Source of the DNA: Bacteroides sp.
GTDB taxonomy: Bacteria; Bacteroidota; Bacteroidia; Bacteroidales; GCA-2748055
Assembly (NCBI GenBank): GCA_011048475.1
Contig: DSDZ01000524.1
Location: forward strand, 1-13,158
DNA: 13,158 bases
Direction: 5' to 3'
Shown here one piece after another: positions 1-7,000 of the stretch; positions within the stretch are counted from its first letter, which is position 1, and each line of letters starts with the position of its first letter. Under the pieces are notes generated by a model that ran no database searches, was not told the DNA's origin, and saw only the letters and a list, made by a program, of their open reading frames with translations. A program made the position numbers and the translations under genes.

Positions 1-74
1 ATCTTCTCCATGATCTCCCGGCAATTCACCTTTTCGAAAATCAGGTCAACCCGCCTGATATATTTTTCTTTCAT
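1..74 (-). CDS. Unidentified protein, N-terminal fragment (runs off the left edge)
   Basis: An ATG on the minus strand at 74 opens a frame with no stop up to the window edge, giving 24 residues that begin MKEKYIRRVDLIFEKVNCRE. It starts 21 bases after the stop of the NuoE-like gene in the same direction, so it is very likely the next gene of that operon. The residues do not resemble the start of NuoF/HndC, the usual partner of NuoE, and no signal peptide is visible. In [FeFe]-hydrogenase clusters, NuoE-like genes are often followed by small accessory genes before NuoF, which could fit here, but the fragment is too short to assign. The existence of the gene is fairly likely; its function is unknown. 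Confidence 0.6.
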   Translation of the reverse strand, partial: MKEKYIRRVDLIFEKVNCREIMEK

Positions 75-95
75 TTTTCGATGGTTTGATTCGGT

Positions 96-566
96 TTACT
101 TCTTCATGTATCCACGCAGGATCTCGGTCACTCTTTCCGGTGTCAGTTCAATGTAAGGTGTATCATTGATCAGCATGGCGGGAGCTTTGTGGCACCAGCC
201 GATGCAGTTGGTCTCCAGAAGGGTGAATTTTCTGTCTGAAGTGGTTTCCCCCACCCTGATCTTCAGGGTGTCTTCAATGGTGTTCAGGATGTCGTTCTTG
301 CCCTTCATGGCACAGGAAATGGTTTTGCATATCCGGATCACATACTTACCCCGGACCTCCGTATCAAGGAAGGAGTAAAAAGTGGCGGTCCCGAAAACGT
401 CGGCAGCAGAAATATCCAGTTCCCTTGCCACATCCACCATATCCTGACTGGTCAGGTATCTGTTCTGTACCACCAGATCCTGCAGGATCGGGAGCAGACT
501 TTCCCTGGTTCTGCCATGCTTATTGGCTAGTTCCCTGACCAGTTCGTTTACGATAAAGGTCTCCAT
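96..566 (-). CDS. NuoE/HndA-family [2Fe-2S] subunit (NADH dehydrogenase or NAD-linked hydrogenase)
   Basis: This 156-residue cytoplasmic protein has the thioredoxin-like ferredoxin fold of the NuoE family: an N-terminal helical part (1-70, including the conserved stretch DVFGTATFYSF) and a [2Fe-2S] domain. The four expected cysteines are all present in the family spacing: Cys80-x4-Cys85 and Cys121-x3-Cys125, the latter in CIGWC. Length is normal (about 160). In complex I the subunit sits beside NuoF at the NADH-oxidising tip; in HndABCD or HydABC it serves an NAD(P)-linked, often electron-bifurcating, [FeFe] hydrogenase. The absence of a NuoD/NuoC neighbour and the presence of a non-NuoF gene downstream lean toward the hydrogenase type, but this is inference because the operon leaves the window. 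The ATG start has no good Shine-Dalgarno, as is common in Bacteroidota. A CRP/FNR-type palindrome at 665-680 lies about 100 bp upstream. Confidence 0.88.
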   Translation of the reverse strand: METFIVNELVRELANKHGRTRESLLPILQDLVVQNRYLTSQDMVDVARELDISAADVFGTATFYSFLDTEVRGKYVIRICKTISCAMKGKNDILNTIEDTLKIRVGETTSDRKFTLLETNCIGWCHKAPAMLINDTPYIELTPERVTEILRGYMKK

Positions 567-664
567 GGTTATAAATATTGTTAATTAAAATGTTTACCTC
601 TAATCAGTTATCTTCCCCTCTGTTATTTGATTCACAAATTGAACCGGTAAAATTATACTTTTGA

Positions 665-680
665 TGTGAACCATATCACA
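665..680. promoter_or_regulatory. CRP/FNR-type palindromic site
   Basis: The sequence is TGTGA-ACCATA-TCACA, a perfect TGTGA-N6-TCACA inverted repeat matching the classical CRP-family half-sites. It sits between the divergent NuoE-like gene (start at 566) and the BlaI-like gene (start at 826). It is closer to the former, with its centre about 106 bp upstream of that start codon. On the minus strand a weak -7-like element TCAATTTG lies at 642-635. If transcription began near 631, the site would be centred at about -41.5, a class II activator position, and no -33 TTG is present there. The palindrome is directly visible; its use by a Crp/Fnr regulator is inference. Confidence 0.5.
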
Positions 681-758
681 ACAAAAATCATATTTTTTCA
701 AGATGTCCCGAAAACAGATTCGATCTAAATAAGAAAAAAGTGCATCGGATTCAAAAAT

Positions 759-774
759 AACTAACGATTTAGTT
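759..774. promoter_or_regulatory. Probable BlaI-type operator 1
   Basis: A perfect inverted repeat AACTAA-CGAT-TTAGTT (6+4+6) overlaps the putative -33 TTG at 773-775 of the promoter for the BlaI-like gene. The same arms recur in operator 2, with centres 20 bp apart, about two helical turns. BlaI/MecI repressors are dimeric winged helix proteins that bind such dyads in their own promoters. Assignment to this repressor is inferred from position and duplication. Confidence 0.62.
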
Positions 775-803
775 GCATAACTAAAACTTTAGTTATATAT
801 TTG
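773..803 (+). promoter_or_regulatory. Bacteroidota-type promoter of the blaI-M56-TPR operon
   Basis: TTG at 773-775 and TATATTTG at 796-803 match the Bacteroidota -33 TTG / -7 TAnnTTTG promoter pattern with a 20-base gap. The start codon at 826 leaves a short leader of about 15-18 bases. The two operators overlap both elements, which is expected of an autorepressed promoter. Confidence 0.6.
777..796. promoter_or_regulatory. Probable BlaI-type operator 2
   Basis: This is a perfect inverted repeat with 8-base arms ATAACTAA and TTAGTTAT around AACT; the inner 16 bases repeat the arms of operator 1 exactly. It fills the spacer between the putative -33 (773-775) and -7 (796-803) elements, so a bound repressor would exclude RNA polymerase. 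Ownership by the adjacent BlaI-like protein is inferred. Confidence 0.65.
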
Positions 804-825
804 CGGAGAATCCGGGTAAAAAAAT

Positions 826-1212
826 ATGCCGATGACTTCACTGACCAAAGCGGAAGAACAGGTGATGCAGATCCTCTGGAAGGAGAAAAAAGGATTTGTT
901 AAAGATCTGCTGGAGCATTTTCCGGAACCAAAACCTGCTTATAATACTGTTTCCACGATCATCCGGATCCTTGAGAAAAAAGGTTTCGTGGCGCACCGTT
1001 CATACGGAAAATCTCATGAGTATTATCCGCTGATCAGTCTGGAAAGGTACCGCAGTGACCGGTTCTCAAGCCTGATGAAGAACTATTTCAACAATTCCAT
1101 GAAGCAGGTGCTTTCCCACTTCGGGAAAACCGACTCCATAGATATTAAGGAGGCCGATGAGATCATCCGCATGATGGAAGAACTGAAAGAAAAGGCAGGA
1201 TACAATGAATAA
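826..1212 (+). CDS. BlaI/MecI/CopY-family transcriptional repressor
   Basis: This 128-residue protein is a normal-length BlaI/MecI-type winged helix repressor. The family opening is clear (LTKAEEQVMQILWKEK, about residues 6-21). It is followed by the helix-turn-helix with recognition helix around YNTVSTIIRILEKKGFV (39-55), the wing (AHRSYGKSHEYYPLIS), and an alpha-helical C-terminal dimerisation tail. In known systems the repressor holds its own operon off until a BlaR1/MecR1-type membrane protease triggers its cleavage. Here the protease gene overlaps the repressor stop by 8 bases, so the two are translationally coupled. The promoter carries two matched palindromes that are good candidate operators. 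The ATG at 826 is preferred; a second ATG two codons later is possible. Beta-lactam resistance cannot be inferred, because no beta-lactamase or PBP gene is present in the window. Confidence 0.92.
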   Translation: MPMTSLTKAEEQVMQILWKEKKGFVKDLLEHFPEPKPAYNTVSTIIRILEKKGFVAHRSYGKSHEYYPLISLERYRSDRFSSLMKNYFNNSMKQVLSHFGKTDSIDIKEADEIIRMMEELKEKAGYNE

Positions 1213-2518
1213 CCTGTTTACATATCTGCTGGAGCTGAACATGGCCATGGTGATCTTGTATGCCGGTTACAAGCTTTTCTTTGAAAGAGACAGGAATTTC
1301 CTGGTACGCAGGCTTTATCTGCTTGCCACAATCATCATCCCGGTATTGCTGATCCTGCTGCCCGACACTGCAAGAAGCTTTACGGGCAGGCTCTCACCCC
1401 TGGTCATTCACCTGGACCAGGTCACGGTAACGGCGTATGGTCAGGCACACGGTGCGGGTGGTTCGCTTTCGCCCTGGTCCTGGCTGATGATCCTTTATCT
1501 TTCGGTGGCCACGCTGGGCATGACCCGTATGATGATCCAGCTCGTCCGGATCAGACGGGCGGTAAAACAATCGGCGCGACTGGAAATGGATGGGGTCACG
1601 CTGTATGCGAACCCCGGCCTGCATGCAAGTTCTTTTTTCAGTTATATTTTCATGGATCCGGCCCGTGTGGGCCAGGAATCCTTCAACCACATTCTGGAAC
1701 ATGAGCTGTTCCACAAACGCGGGTGGCACTCGGCAGACCGGATCCTTGCGGAACTGGTCGTGATCATTCACTGGTTCAATCCCGTGGCATGGCTGCTGCG
1801 GAGATCGGTGATCGAAAACCTGGAGTACCTCACCGACTCGGCAATGGTTGAAAAAGGAACCGACCTGCGCCATTATCAATTGTCTCTACTCAACCAGTAT
1901 ATGGGAAGCGCTTCCATAACCAATCAATTCAACAGTCAAATCAAAAACCGAATCAAGATGCTAAACAAAAATTACAAACAGGGAAGCATATGGAAGCTTG
2001 CCATGATCTTCCCGCTGGCCTTTATGACAATGTTCTTCTTTTCATGTACCGACAAGGATCAATCCCTTCCTGCCGTTGATGAAAACCAGGAACAGTCAAT
2101 ACTTGAAGGCGAAGTATTCTACATCGTGGAGGAGATGCCCACCTTTAACGGGGGAGAACCCGCCACGGAGTTCCGTAAGTACATTGCGCAGAACGTGCGT
2201 TATCCCGTGGAGGCAGCTAAAAATGGCGCTACCGGGAAGGTGTATATCAATTTCGTGGTCACACGGGAGGGAAAAGTGGTGATCCCGGAGAAAGAGGAAC
2301 TGGCAAAAATCTCGGGCAAAGCCTTGGACGAAGTGGTTGTCGTGGCCTACGGAACCATTTCGGAAAATGATCCCCGCCCCGAGGAAAAGTACATTGATCT
2401 TCTGAAGGAGGAGGTGATCAGGGTGGTCAGCACATCTCCCGATTGGAGCCCGGGCAGGCAGAGGGGGAAAGCGGTCAATGTGATATATACATTTCCCGTC
2501 AACTTTGTGCTGCAGTAA
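1205..2518 (+). CDS. M56 (BlaR1-like) membrane metallopeptidase with C-terminal TonB domain
   Basis: This 437-residue inner-membrane protein has hydrophobic segments near residues 5-22, 36-53, 90-108 and 263-280. Between the third and fourth is the zinc protease core, with HExxH as His166-Glu167-Leu-Phe-His170 in EHELFH, followed by the family stretch NPVAWLLRRSVIENLEYLTD (192-211). After the last helix, where BlaR1 has a penicillin-binding sensor, there is instead a periplasmic TonB C-terminal-like domain (about 302-437). It starts MPTFNGGEPATEFRKYI, continues NVRYPVEAAKNGATGKVYINF, and ends in DWSPGRQRGKAVNVIYTFPVNF. About 35-40 residues interrupt that domain and contain DEVVVVAYGT (375-384), resembling the conserved plug-region motif of SusC-type receptors. 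It presumably senses an envelope state and cleaves or relieves the BlaI-like repressor. The ATG overlaps the repressor stop by 8 bases. Confidence 0.88.
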   Translation: MNNLFTYLLELNMAMVILYAGYKLFFERDRNFLVRRLYLLATIIIPVLLILLPDTARSFTGRLSPLVIHLDQVTVTAYGQAHGAGGSLSPWSWLMILYLSVATLGMTRMMIQLVRIRRAVKQSARLEMDGVTLYANPGLHASSFFSYIFMDPARVGQESFNHILEHELFHKRGWHSADRILAELVVIIHWFNPVAWLLRRSVIENLEYLTDSAMVEKGTDLRHYQLSLLNQYMGSASITNQFNSQIKNRIKMLNKNYKQGSIWKLAMIFPLAFMTMFFFSCTDKDQSLPAVDENQEQSILEGEVFYIVEEMPTFNGGEPATEFRKYIAQNVRYPVEAAKNGATGKVYINFVVTREGKVVIPEKEELAKISGKALDEVVVVAYGTISENDPRPEEKYIDLLKEEVIRVVSTSPDWSPGRQRGKAVNVIYTFPVNFVLQ

Positions 2519-3758
2519 TCGTTCCGGATTTCTTGTTATTTGCTTCTGGTTTGCCGCTGGATTGCTTCTGTGTGGCCAGGAGCCGGATCGAACACCGGAT
2601 CTGCCGGAGGGTGATCCTCAGGAGTTCTACCTGAAGGCGCTCTCCGAGATCCGGGCGGGCAGGACCGACAGTGCCCTCCGGACGTTGCAGGCGGCCCTTC
2701 AACTGCACCCGGACAGCCATGTTGTCAAAAGATTGCTGGCGGCACAGCTGTTCGAGGCGGGGGCATACCCGGAGGCGAATACTTACTATGAATCCTTTGC
2801 CCGGGAGGACAGCGGGAACGCGGAGGCATGGCTGAAGCTTGCAGAGATCGCCTCCTTCAGGCAGCAATATGACAGGACGATCCCGCTGCTTCGCCATTTG
2901 CTGGACATCGATTCTGCAAACCTCGGCGGACTGGTGCTGCTGGGCGAGACCCTCACCAGGATGAACGACACCGCGGCGGTGGCTGTATATGAGAAGGCTC
3001 ACAGACTTTTACCCGGAAACCAGCAGGTAAGCTATGCGCTGGCCAACTGGCATATCCAGCTGGGCAGGCCGGGTTATGCGGTTCCCCTCTGCGTGCAGGT
3101 GCTAGAAAAAGATACGACCAACATCAGGTTTTTAAAATTGCTGGGATTTGCCGCCTATAAACTGAATGATTATACCGCAGCAGCAGAACATTTCCGGGAA
3201 GCGATCGCACTGGGCGATTCTTCCGCATTCTCTTTCAAGTATGCCGGGATCGCCCGTTACCTGGATGTCTCCTTTCCGGAGGCGATCCGTTTTCTGACAG
3301 TGGCATCCCGGCTGGACAGCACCGATGCGGAAGTGCACTTTTTCCTGGGGACCAGCCTGGGGACGACCACCAGGAAAAAGGAAGCCATGTTCCATTTGGA
3401 AAAATCGCTGGATCTGATCAAACCTGACCCGGCTGTCATCGCCAGGATCTATTCGGAACAGGGAAACATCATGCGGCTGGAAACGGAATATGAAAAAGCC
3501 TACTCGTTTTACCAGAAAGCCTGGCAGGCCGATACCACCAATCCCATGGCGGTCTATTACATGGCCTCCATCCTGGACAACAGCCTGCAACGTTCAAGGG
3601 AAGCGCTGGCCGACTACAGCCTGTTCCTGGAGGTGCTGGACAGGATGCCCGCCGATGCTTTAGGAAAGAACAGTCAGATCCCCACCATCAGGGGGATTGT
3701 CGTGGACCGGATCGAATTGCTTCGGGAAGAGCTCTTCTTCCGTGACGGTTTTGATTAA
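2505..3758 (+). CDS. Exported tetratricopeptide-repeat (TPR) protein
   Basis: Up to 417 residues long, it is built almost entirely of TPR helices from about residue 37 to 380 (e.g. AYPEANTYYESFAREDSGNAEAW, DYTAAAEHFREAIALGDSSAF, EYEKAYSFYQKAWQADTTNPMA). The exact family is not recognised; a scaffold or envelope-protein interaction role is the usual function of such repeats. The N-terminus is hydrophobic (residues 8-23, ending LLLCGQEPD), suggesting a signal peptide. The Cys23 context lacks the small residue at -1 typical of a lipobox, so lipidation is doubtful. No ATG or GTG exists near the start: TTG at 2505, overlapping the M56 stop by 14 bases, is the best choice because it keeps the signal sequence, and TTG at 2562 is the alternative. 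An in-frame TGA at 2481 limits extension. It is the third gene of the BlaI operon, so probably induced with it. Confidence 0.82.
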   Translation: MCCSNRSGFLVICFWFAAGLLLCGQEPDRTPDLPEGDPQEFYLKALSEIRAGRTDSALRTLQAALQLHPDSHVVKRLLAAQLFEAGAYPEANTYYESFAREDSGNAEAWLKLAEIASFRQQYDRTIPLLRHLLDIDSANLGGLVLLGETLTRMNDTAAVAVYEKAHRLLPGNQQVSYALANWHIQLGRPGYAVPLCVQVLEKDTTNIRFLKLLGFAAYKLNDYTAAAEHFREAIALGDSSAFSFKYAGIARYLDVSFPEAIRFLTVASRLDSTDAEVHFFLGTSLGTTTRKKEAMFHLEKSLDLIKPDPAVIARIYSEQGNIMRLETEYEKAYSFYQKAWQADTTNPMAVYYMASILDNSLQRSREALADYSLFLEVLDRMPADALGKNSQIPTIRGIVVDRIELLREELFFRDGFD

Positions 3759-3781
3759 TCCAACTTAAATCGTCACATTTG
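3751..3781 (+). promoter_or_regulatory. Candidate promoter of the DUF2721 gene
   Basis: TTG at 3751-3753 and CACATTTG at 3774-3781 resemble the Bacteroidota -33/-7 pattern with a 20-base gap and one mismatch in the -7 element. It overlaps the last codons of the TPR gene and would give a leader of about 15 bases before ATG 3803. It supports the downstream ATG over the TTG at 3779, which would fall inside the promoter. Confidence 0.35.
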
Positions 3782-3802
3782 CAGGACGAAATATTCTTTC
3801 AA

Positions 3803-4279
3803 ATGAATGTTCCTATCGTCCAGCTGATCCAGGGGATGCTGGCTCCCGGACTGATGATCTCGGCCTGCGGGTTGCTCCTGCTGGGCATGAACAACAAATA
3901 CAGCCTGGTGGTTAACCGGATCAGGCTGTTGAACGAAGAAAAAAGAAACCTGTTGCACCGGGAAAAGACCGACCAATTGGACAACAACAGGTTAAACAAC
4001 ATCGAACTTCAGATCAGCCATCTGATCGGCCGCATCTCCCTCGTGCGGAATGCGGTCTTCAGCTATTCCCTGGCCGTGGCACTGTTCATCGTGAGCTCGG
4101 TCCTGATCGGGATCACCATTAATACCAGGACCCCCGGTTTTGACTGGCTCATTGTCTCCTTTTTCTACGCCGGTATGTTTGCCGTTTTCGTGGGGATCAT
4201 TTTTGCCGCCGTCGAGGTGTGGAAAGGCTACAGGATCGTCAAGATCGAGATCTCCGAGGTATTCAGGCACCAGAGCTGA
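3803..4279 (+). CDS. DUF2721 family membrane protein
   Basis: The 158-residue product has three predicted membrane helices, at about residues 7-28, 84-106 and 114-138. It carries the family's characteristic MISACGLLLLGMNNKYSLV segment, followed by a basic, charged cytoplasmic helix (VVNRIRLLNEEKRNLLHREK) between helix 1 and helix 2. This matches DUF2721, a widespread small inner-membrane family with no established function; length is normal. I chose ATG 3803 over the in-frame TTG at 3779 because the family opens shortly before the first helix and because the TTG lies in a promoter-like sequence. It is 44 bases beyond the TPR gene, in the same direction, and may be partly cotranscribed with it. 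Its stop is only 7 bases from the stop of the convergent DUF3160 gene. Membrane localisation is secure; no activity can be proposed. Confidence 0.82.
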   Translation: MNVPIVQLIQGMLAPGLMISACGLLLLGMNNKYSLVVNRIRLLNEEKRNLLHREKTDQLDNNRLNNIELQISHLIGRISLVRNAVFSYSLAVALFIVSSVLIGITINTRTPGFDWLIVSFFYAGMFAVFVGIIFAAVEVWKGYRIVKIEISEVFRHQS

Positions 4280-4286
4280 GCCGGGA

Positions 4287-6866
4287 CTACCGGATCACCA
4301 GCTGTCTGACAAGTGACTGCGTACCGGTCCGGACCCGGACCAGGTACAGGCCCTGCTGCCAGCCGCTTACCGGAAGGATCAGATCATGTTCGGCCGGATG
4401 AAGCAAGGGATAATGATCCGCGTACATATGCCTTCCGGAAACATCAAACACCCCGATCTCCAGGCTGGTCTCCCTGTTGAGCACGAAACGCAGATGGGCT
4501 TCGTCCGAAACCGGATTGGGGAAGAGCAGGAGGTAGTCCATTTCCTGTCCCGGCTCCTCAATTTCTCCGGTTCCCGTATACAATGTTCCTTTCAAAGCCT
4601 TGCCCTCCGGATATGAACGGCCCTCCCTGTCTGCAATGTAAACGCCGACCCAGTCCGGCCTGTCCGGAGGCTGCACCAGGTCGCTCCGGAACATCTCTTC
4701 CCATTCCTGGTCAGTCAGTCTTTTAAAATCCAGGGTGTTCATGGTGTGGAACGAAGAGACCGGTCCGGCGAAAGCCATGAGATGCTCCGGGTTGCATGGA
4801 TTGGGGGCAAGAAACACGCCCATGTTGATCAGTCCGTTCCCCACATGCATGACCTTCCCGATCACGGTTCCTTCGTAGGTGGTGGGCTGGGTGTGTACGT
4901 CCGCCACGGTGAAGTCCATCCACAATCCCTTTTCCACATCGAAAAAGAGATCGGTGAACCAGCCGGTGACCGAAGGGCCTGAAGCCATATATTCATTGAT
5001 CATGGTCTTCAGGAAGGTAACTTCCGATTCGGACAACTGCTGCCGGTCAAGCTCTTTCTGCGCAATGACCGCCAGCCGGTCCATGATCTCCGCGTAATTG
5101 TCGTAATAGGCAACGATCCTCTCTTTCAACTCCACCTGTTCGCCGGTGAGAACCCCTTCGAAGAACCGGGAGGCATTCCGGGCAAAAATTTCCAGTTTCC
5201 CGTAGAAATCAGGGTAGGGTTCCACGTAGGTGTAGGGATAGGAACATGCCGTTCCTCCGGTATAGGATTGCTTGCCATACAGAATGTTGTCGTGCCTGAG
5301 CTGCGCCCAGGAGGTGAGCTGGGTATTCAGTTTCTCATGGTGCCAGGCTGTGGTCTGCATGAAATAGGGCAATTTGCCGGACGACGCCGGGGGATTCAGG
5401 CTGCGAATGGCTCCGAGCCACGTGTTGTAGAGCGACTGCTCCCAGAATTCCTCGTCGTAACTGTCGATCAGGTATTTCAGTCCCGCCATGCTGGAAGCAT
5501 ATTTGCAGCTCTCCAGCTGGTCCTCGAGGAGTGCCAGGGCATCTTCGTTTCCCAGTGCCGCCATGGCATCCAGCGGATCGGGCAGGGGCCTCCATATCTT
5601 TTCTCCCTGGTATACGATCCGGTCGAACACCACCTGGCTGAAGACATAGGAGTCGATCAGGAATTTCTGACCCAGCACCTTGTAGGATACCGGGAGTTGT
5701 CCCGGATCGGCTGTCCAGGGATCCACCAGAAAGAAATTGGACATGATTTTTTGTCCGTAATCGTCCGATGCGTTCAGCGCTTCCGAGAACAGGCCGAATG
5801 TTTCCGCATCGAAAAGGTCTCCGGGTCCCGACAGCATTCCGTCGCTCATTGATTTTAACTCCCCCGGGGTCAGGTTGTCATCCGGGCCCACCATGAACGA
5901 AATGATCTCCTCATGTTTGAGAAGGTTGTCCATTTCCCCGCATCCGTAAAGCACCTTGTTGAGCAGCAGGGCATTCAGCTGCATTCGTCTGAGCTCCTCT
6001 TCGGTCCAGTTGGGTTCCCAGGGATTTTCTGGGGGAGCGGTCAGAAGAAAATCGATCCTCCCGAGCCACATCATGGCCCTGAAATATTTTTCCAGTGTGA
6101 TCCTTCCATCCGGGGTATAGATCTCCTTGTTGTAATGACCCCGGGGGGTGAACTGGCTGAAATCGATCCTCCTTACCCGGTCTGCCGTAAAAAGTTTCAT
6201 GTAGGTCATCTGCTCGGACGCCGCTGCGGCCATCACCTCGTCATATTTTTCGCGGGAATCAAACTGAGGCAGATATTCCGCTCCTTCGGCCAGGGAGAGG
6301 GGTACCGCAATGAACAGGTCCACATCCTTCAGGCTCTCCGAATACCTTTCATCTGAGGCATAAGCAGAGGCCACCTGCGGAAAGTGGTCATACATGGCAT
6401 GCAGCAATTCAAGCAGGTTTGGCTCAAGGAACTGCCATTCGATGGTCTGCAGGATCGCATCGTATGAATTGTGCAGGGTATTTAAAATGAAATCGGAACT
6501 GAGGAACAGCGGAAGGTCGCTGCTGTAAAGGCTGATGAACGCGCTGGCCCAGTCATAGGAATAAAACCGTTCGGAAACCATGAAAAAATGATTTCTTAAC
6601 AACTCGTTTTCATCCTCCGTGAAACCAAATTCCGCATCCAGCGTATCATACCACGGAACGGAACCAAGGTCGGCCGGGTACTGGCGGTCAGAATAATACA
6701 CGGTCTTCGGGGGATAATCATCCAGGAGTGCAGAGGCCGAATAATCCTGATGCGATTGCAGGAACTCCATATATGCTTCCGGGGAGAACGTACTCTGGGC
6801 TTTTATTTGCATAGCTCCCGCAAAAACGAGCGCAGCCGGGACGATGAGGGAGATGAGACGTTTCAT
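4287..6866 (-). CDS. Secreted DUF3160 protein with type IX secretion sorting domain
   Basis: This 859-residue protein begins with a clear Sec signal peptide (MKRLISLIVP, hydrophobic to about residue 20, likely cleavage after IKA at 23). Most of the mature chain (about 60-720) matches my recollection of DUF3160, a largely helical secreted family without a settled function. The stretch FILNTLHNSYDAILQTIEWQ near residues 125-145 and several tryptophan-rich segments are typical. The C-terminal 81 residues (779-859) form a type A T9SS (Por) sorting domain: LLLFPNPVSDEAHLRF, then IGVFDVSGRHMY, ending GLYLVRVRTG and a basic tail. Outer-membrane passage by T9SS, with cell-surface attachment or release, is therefore expected. 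It is transcribed alone, convergent with DUF2721 and divergent from the SRPBCC gene. An enzymatic role is possible, but no catalytic motif is evident to me. Confidence 0.85.
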   Translation of the reverse strand: MKRLISLIVPAALVFAGAMQIKAQSTFSPEAYMEFLQSHQDYSASALLDDYPPKTVYYSDRQYPADLGSVPWYDTLDAEFGFTEDENELLRNHFFMVSERFYSYDWASAFISLYSSDLPLFLSSDFILNTLHNSYDAILQTIEWQFLEPNLLELLHAMYDHFPQVASAYASDERYSESLKDVDLFIAVPLSLAEGAEYLPQFDSREKYDEVMAAAASEQMTYMKLFTADRVRRIDFSQFTPRGHYNKEIYTPDGRITLEKYFRAMMWLGRIDFLLTAPPENPWEPNWTEEELRRMQLNALLLNKVLYGCGEMDNLLKHEEIISFMVGPDDNLTPGELKSMSDGMLSGPGDLFDAETFGLFSEALNASDDYGQKIMSNFFLVDPWTADPGQLPVSYKVLGQKFLIDSYVFSQVVFDRIVYQGEKIWRPLPDPLDAMAALGNEDALALLEDQLESCKYASSMAGLKYLIDSYDEEFWEQSLYNTWLGAIRSLNPPASSGKLPYFMQTTAWHHEKLNTQLTSWAQLRHDNILYGKQSYTGGTACSYPYTYVEPYPDFYGKLEIFARNASRFFEGVLTGEQVELKERIVAYYDNYAEIMDRLAVIAQKELDRQQLSESEVTFLKTMINEYMASGPSVTGWFTDLFFDVEKGLWMDFTVADVHTQPTTYEGTVIGKVMHVGNGLINMGVFLAPNPCNPEHLMAFAGPVSSFHTMNTLDFKRLTDQEWEEMFRSDLVQPPDRPDWVGVYIADREGRSYPEGKALKGTLYTGTGEIEEPGQEMDYLLLFPNPVSDEAHLRFVLNRETSLEIGVFDVSGRHMYADHYPLLHPAEHDLILPVSGWQQGLYLVRVRTGTQSLVRQLVIR

Positions 6867-6886
6867 GATGCAGGGGTTTTCAGTGG

Positions 6887-6917
6887 CAAGTTATTATGAA
6901 ATGTGTTGATTTTTCAA
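6887..6917 (-). promoter_or_regulatory. Weak candidate promoter of the DUF3160 gene
   Basis: On the minus strand TTG lies at 6917-6915 and TAACTTG at 6893-6887, separated by 21 bases. This resembles the -33/-7 pattern but is one T short in the -7 element. It would place the start of transcription roughly 15 bases ahead of the start codon at 6866. Confidence 0.25.
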
Positions 6918-6963
6918 TAGATAGATGCATTCCCGGCCGGAATGGTTGCGCGGTACGGATCAG

Positions 6964-6995
6964 TTGCGTGAAATGCCGAATTTTCACTAATATTG
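6964..6995 (+). promoter_or_regulatory. Candidate promoter of the SRPBCC-sensor phosphatase operon
   Basis: TTG at 6964-6966 and TAATATTG at 6988-6995 are separated by 21 bases, one mismatch from the Bacteroidota TAnnTTTG element. Transcription would begin almost at the ATG at 7001, implying a leaderless or very short-leader message. That is unusual enough to keep confidence low. Confidence 0.3.
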
Positions 6996-7000
6996 AATAC

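Noticed and set aside
826..2518. Beta-lactam resistance locus
   Set aside because: The repressor and protease resemble BlaI/BlaR1, but the penicillin-binding sensor is replaced by a TonB domain and no beta-lactamase or resistant PBP is present.
2562..2640. Lipoprotein status of the TPR protein
   Set aside because: The residue before Cys23 is Leu, not Gly/Ala/Ser, so the lipobox is poor; only a general signal peptide is claimed.
6896..7000. Upstream extension of the SRPBCC gene
   Set aside because: The extra 35 residues are Cys-rich and unlike the family, and they cover the divergent promoter region; ATG 7001 gives the normal length.
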